Source of the DNA: Herbaspirillum sp. DW155
GTDB lineage: Bacteria; Pseudomonadota; Gammaproteobacteria; Burkholderiales; Burkholderiaceae_D
Length of the DNA: 64,000 nucleotides
Direction of reading: 5' to 3'
NCBI RefSeq assembly: GCF_037076565.1
Contig: NZ_AP029028.1
Location: 2,790,001 to 2,854,000 of the forward strand
Shown here piece by piece: positions 60,849 to 64,000 of the stretch. Positions within the stretch are counted from its first letter, which is position 1; every line of letters begins with the position of its first letter. A program made the translations under genes and the position numbers. Under the pieces are notes generated by a model, which made no database searches, was not told the DNA's origin, and was given only the letters and a program-made list of their open reading frames with translations.

Positions 60849-61976
60849 ATGACTTCCCATAACGAACACGACACCGGCCCGCTCACGCTCACGCTCGAAC
60901 AATTCGTGCGCGCGCTGCCCAAGGTCGAATTGCATTGCCACCTGTTCGGCGCAGTGCGCCGCCAGACCTTCAGCGAACTCTCCGCACGCGCCGGCCATCC
61001 GGTCTCGCCCGAGGAGATCGAGGCCTTCTATACGCGCGGCGAAAAACCGGTGGGCGTGCTGCGCGTGTTGCGCGCGCTCGATGCCGCGCTGATCCGCCGG
61101 CCCGATGACCTCTACCGCATCACCTATGAGTACCTGGAGGATGCCCACGCCCACGGCGTGGCCTACAGCGAATTTTTCTGGAATCCGACCGGCACGGTGC
61201 GCGTGTCCGGCATCCCCTACGCCGATGCCCAGTCCGCCATCGTGCGCGCCATCGTCGATGCCGAGCGCGAGATCGGCATCATCGGCCGCCTGATCCCCAG
61301 CATCGACCGCGAAGCCAGCCCCGAGGAAGCCGTGACCATGGTGCAATGGATGCTGGCTGCGCGCGCGCCGCAAGTGGTCGGTATCGGCATGGATTACCGT
61401 GAGAACGATCGCCCGCCCGAACTCTTCGAAGCCGCTTACCGTCTGGCCCGCGAGGCCGGCCTGAAGACCACGGCCCACGCCGGCGAATTCGGCATGCCCT
61501 GGCACAACGTCGCCACCGCCATCGATCTGCTGCAGGTGGACCGTATCGATCACGGCTACACCATCGTCGACAACCCGGCGCTGATGCAACGCTGCATCGC
61601 GCGCGGCCTGGTCTTCACGGTGGTGCCGACCAATTCCTACTATCTGCGCACGCTCGCCCCCGAGCGCTGGGCGACGGATCATCCGATCCGCAAGATGCTG
61701 GCCGCCGGCCTGCGCCTGCACCCCAATACCGATGACCCCACCCTGCACCTGGTCACCCCGACCGGTGCCTGGCTGATGATGCTGCAACTGGGAGCCGACG
61801 TGGATGACCTCAAGCAGTTCATGCGTAACGGTCTCGATGCGGCCTGGATGGACGATGCGCTGCGCCGGCAATGGCGTGCGCGTTGGGATGATCGCTTCGA
61901 TCAACTGCGCGCGCGCCTGACCACACTGCCTTCCGGGGGCAACGCATCGCGCAGATTGAATGTGAACCGGCCCTAG
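60849..61976 (+). CDS. Adenosine deaminase-like enzyme (ADA/ADAL family)
   Basis: 375 residues. Zinc and catalytic motifs are all present: HCH in [12 protein letters not shown] (29-31), HAGE (about 212-215), DRIDHGYTI (about 234) and NTDDPTLH (about 293). Deaminates adenosine to inosine, or an N6-modified purine; substrate group not certain. 54 nt after the nucleoside hydrolase gene. Inosine would then be a hydrolase substrate. Overlaps the convergent chemoreceptor gene by 4 nt. Confidence 0.9.
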   Translation: MTSHNEHDTGPLTLTLEQFVRALPKVELHCHLFGAVRRQTFSELSARAGHPVSPEEIEAFYTRGEKPVGVLRVLRALDAALIRRPDDLYRITYEYLEDAHAHGVAYSEFFWNPTGTVRVSGIPYADAQSAIVRAIVDAEREIGIIGRLIPSIDREASPEEAVTMVQWMLAARAPQVVGIGMDYRENDRPPELFEAAYRLAREAGLKTTAHAGEFGMPWHNVATAIDLLQVDRIDHGYTIVDNPALMQRCIARGLVFTVVPTNSYYLRTLAPERWATDHPIRKMLAAGLRLHPNTDDPTLHLVTPTGAWLMMLQLGADVDDLKQFMRNGLDAAWMDDALRRQWRARWDDRFDQLRARLTTLPSGGNASRRLNVNRP

Positions 61977-63694
61977 GCCGCCATGTCGATGACCATGCCG
62001 TCATCGTCATGGAATTCACCTTGATTCACCTGGAACCTGTCCACCAGTTCGGCCATCCGTTCAGTGGCCAGGCGCATCGCCTCAGCGGCGGCGGAGGACT
62101 GCTGCACCAGCGCCACATTGTGCTGCGTGATCTGCTCCATCGCGCTGACGGCCTCGGCTACCTGCTCCATACCGGCCGACTGCTGCGTGCTCACGCTGGC
62201 GATCTCGGCAATGACCCGGCTCACGCCATCCACCTGCACCACCACCTCGTGCATGGTCAGGCCGGCCGCCTGGGCATGCTGGCTGCCCTCTTCAATCTGC
62301 TGCGCCGATGCCATGATCAGGGTCTTGATCTCCTGCGCAGCGGCAGCCGAACGTTGTGCCAGTTCACGCACCTCGCTGGCGACGACCCCGAAACCGCGCC
62401 CGTGCACGCCTGCATGGGCTGCCTCCACGGCCGCATTGAGCGCCAGCAGGTTGGTCTGGAAGGCGATGTCGTCGATCACCGTGATGATCTCGACGATGCG
62501 TCCGGCAGCGGCCTGAATCGCCGCCATCTTGATGACCACCTGATCGACCGCCGCCCCGCCCGCAGCGGCCACTTCTGCGGCCGAGTCCGCCAGGGTGCTG
62601 GCCCGCTGGGCGTAGTTGGCGCTTTGCTGCGCGGTGGCGCTCAGTTGTTCCATCGCAGTGGCGGTTTCCTCCAGGGAGCAGGCTTGTTGTTGCGAGCGCG
62701 TGGCCAGATCCAGTGCGCCATCAGCGATATTGCCGGCCGAACCGCGTATGACCTTGGCCCCATGGCGTACCTGGCGCACGATGTGGCTCAGCCCCTGCTG
62801 CATGTTCTGCAGCGAAGCCAGCAACTGGCCGGTCTCACCCTTGAACTCCACCTCGATCTCGCCGCACAGGTCGCCTTTGGCCACCTGCGTGGCCAGATCG
62901 GCTGCCTGGCTCAGTGGCCCGGCAATCAGGCTGTACAGGCTGGTCAGGCTCACCGCCAGGAACAGCAGCACCATGCCTGCCAGCAGGTTGATCATGGCGT
63001 TGAGCGATTCGGTGCGCTGGCTTGCCTGGGCGATCTCGCGCTCCGTGCGCCTCTCCAGCATCAACAGGAACTCATCCATCGGACGCATGATGCGCGCCTT
63101 CTCGACGTGATAGGCATGGTCATGCAGCATCTGCCGGGCCAATGCCAGATCAGGCTCGGCCAGCGGCAGCTCAGCGCCCTGGCGGCCCTGGTAGTGTCTT
63201 TGCACGATGTTCATGGCCCGGGTCTCTGTGGCCACCAGCGTGTCGGAGTTGCGCTTGGCTTCGAGCAGCTTGTCCATCTCCGCCTGGGTGAAGCCGGCCT
63301 GTTGCATCAGCTCGCCCAGCGAGGCCGTCACATTGCTGTCCGGACGGGGCGGCTGGCCGTCGGCGGCGACCAGGTCCCAGTAGATGCGCTGGTATTGCTC
63401 GGGACGTGCGCGCTTGCCGTCGCGAATATCCAGGATCGCCTGGTACTGCCGCGCATACTCCGGGTTGCCGGTGATCACATAGGTGCGCGCCAGGCGTGTG
63501 AGGTCATCCGAACTCTGCCGCAATTCCTCGGCCAGTTGCTGCGACACATGTCGCCGCATATGCGCCTGGTTGAGCTCGAGCCCGGCCTGCGTTTCGGCCA
63601 TGGCCATGACCACCAGCGTCACCATCAGTACAGCAATGATGACGGTGAGCATCAGCAGAATCTGCCTGATTGAAAAACGTTTATAGATCGACAT
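61973..63694 (-). CDS. Methyl-accepting chemotaxis protein
   Basis: 573 residues. First helix (about 12-32), periplasmic helical domain to about 235 ([36 protein letters not shown]), second helix (about 238-262), HAMP, then the signalling coiled coil with hairpin tip [42 protein letters not shown]. The C-terminus ends [11 protein letters not shown], without the pentapeptide tether for CheR/CheB. It senses a small molecule and is convergent with the purine genes; the ligand may be a purine, but that is only context. Confidence 0.92.
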   Translation of the reverse strand: MSIYKRFSIRQILLMLTVIIAVLMVTLVVMAMAETQAGLELNQAHMRRHVSQQLAEELRQSSDDLTRLARTYVITGNPEYARQYQAILDIRDGKRARPEQYQRIYWDLVAADGQPPRPDSNVTASLGELMQQAGFTQAEMDKLLEAKRNSDTLVATETRAMNIVQRHYQGRQGAELPLAEPDLALARQMLHDHAYHVEKARIMRPMDEFLLMLERRTEREIAQASQRTESLNAMINLLAGMVLLFLAVSLTSLYSLIAGPLSQAADLATQVAKGDLCGEIEVEFKGETGQLLASLQNMQQGLSHIVRQVRHGAKVIRGSAGNIADGALDLATRSQQQACSLEETATAMEQLSATAQQSANYAQRASTLADSAAEVAAAGGAAVDQVVIKMAAIQAAAGRIVEIITVIDDIAFQTNLLALNAAVEAAHAGVHGRGFGVVASEVRELAQRSAAAAQEIKTLIMASAQQIEEGSQHAQAAGLTMHEVVVQVDGVSRVIAEIASVSTQQSAGMEQVAEAVSAMEQITQHNVALVQQSSAAAEAMRLATERMAELVDRFQVNQGEFHDDDGMVIDMAA

Positions 63695-64000
63695 CTTCTC
63701 CTCCCTGTTCGTCTGAAAAATCCGGCTGGGGCGCGCAAAGCCTCTTGGGCAGTGCCTCGCCGACCGGCAGGCGGACGATACGTGCAGGGCTTGGATCAGG
63801 GCCGAAACGGGGGAAGATGCTTGATGAATCTAGAATTAGTTCGTTTTTTTTATCGAATAAATTTGAATTTCTCTCTAAAACTATCCTTATACATAACAAA
63901 AATATCAGAACATTTTCAGTCGATCACAGACATCTTGTTCATCATCGGGTGAGCGCCAGCAAGAAACCGGATCCCGGTTCACAATACTGAACTTTGCTCT
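63695..64000. other. Intergenic region upstream of chemoreceptor, window edge
   Basis: No gene seen. The last 180 bp turn AT-rich (TCGTTTTTTTTATCGAATAA), consistent with a promoter zone for the minus-strand chemoreceptor; no confident sigma-28 promoter could be set (TTCGATAA on the minus strand is a partial -10). Confidence 0.4.

Noticed and set aside
63830..63900. Sigma-28 promoter for the chemoreceptor
   Set aside because: Only the CGATAA half matches; no TAAA element at the right distance.

Overview
The window is a GC-rich chromosomal segment from a betaproteobacterium, most likely a Burkholderiales member of the Oxalobacteraceae (Herbaspirillum-like). That placement is inferred from gene content: a Burkholderia/Herbaspirillum-type general porin, DUF3649/PepSY/DUF3325 iron operons, FecIRA systems, CzcABC and a PotABCD-type importer next to purine genes. 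No rRNA or tRNA gene was recognised, so the placement is not proven.

Left third (1 to about 19.35 kb): a mosaic of mobile DNA and retained host genes. At the left edge is a coiled-coil protein (C-terminal part only) followed 2 nt later by a 495-aa tyrosine recombinase, a pair resembling TnpT/TnpS of Tn4651-type Tn3 transposons. Then come a glutaminase (glsA) remnant, a Fur-controlled iron operon (DUF3649, PepSY protein, DUF3325), a junkyard of element ends (4.9-6.5 kb), a TonB siderophore receptor, and a full-length Tn3-family transposase with one recognisable terminal repeat. Next are a frameshifted tetR with a divergent DUF2214 gene, an unknown 214-aa gene, a groES-groEL operon with a sigma-32-like promoter and an unknown 211-aa gene, an IS3 element with a damaged orfB, and a DUF2267 gene. 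At about 19.35 kb this DNA abuts a 5'-damaged ctaG-like gene.

Middle (19.4-33.3 kb): ctaG and two c-type cytochrome genes (the tail of an oxidase cluster), pncC/cinA-like amidohydrolase, a short-chain dehydrogenase, a VIT-family metal transporter, a P-type ATPase, copCD, a DszC/SfnB-like flavoprotein and a large SBP-PAS-GGDEF-EAL protein.

Iron and signalling block (33.5-47.2 kb): a TonB receptor plus PepSY reductase-like gene on the plus strand faces a minus-strand FecI-FecR-FecA set that carries a second ECF sigma gene at its end. A Fur box overlaps the fecI promoter. Then come a QseBC-like two-component pair, cytochrome b561, and a heavy-metal type sensor/regulator pair divergent from czcBAC-type genes (47.4-53.1 kb).

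Right end (53.7-63.7 kb): a LysR gene divergent from a porin, then a binding protein, two permeases, an ATPase, a nucleoside hydrolase and an adenosine deaminase-like enzyme, with a convergent chemoreceptor. Together these look like a purine-nucleoside scavenging locus: outer-membrane entry, periplasmic capture, import, base release and deamination, possibly with chemotaxis.

The most interesting items are this importer/enzyme locus, a perfect 12-7-12 inverted repeat beside a Tn4651-like end, an unassigned structured element at 41.9 kb, and the accessory groESL segment. All assignments are from reading motifs; no database search was run.
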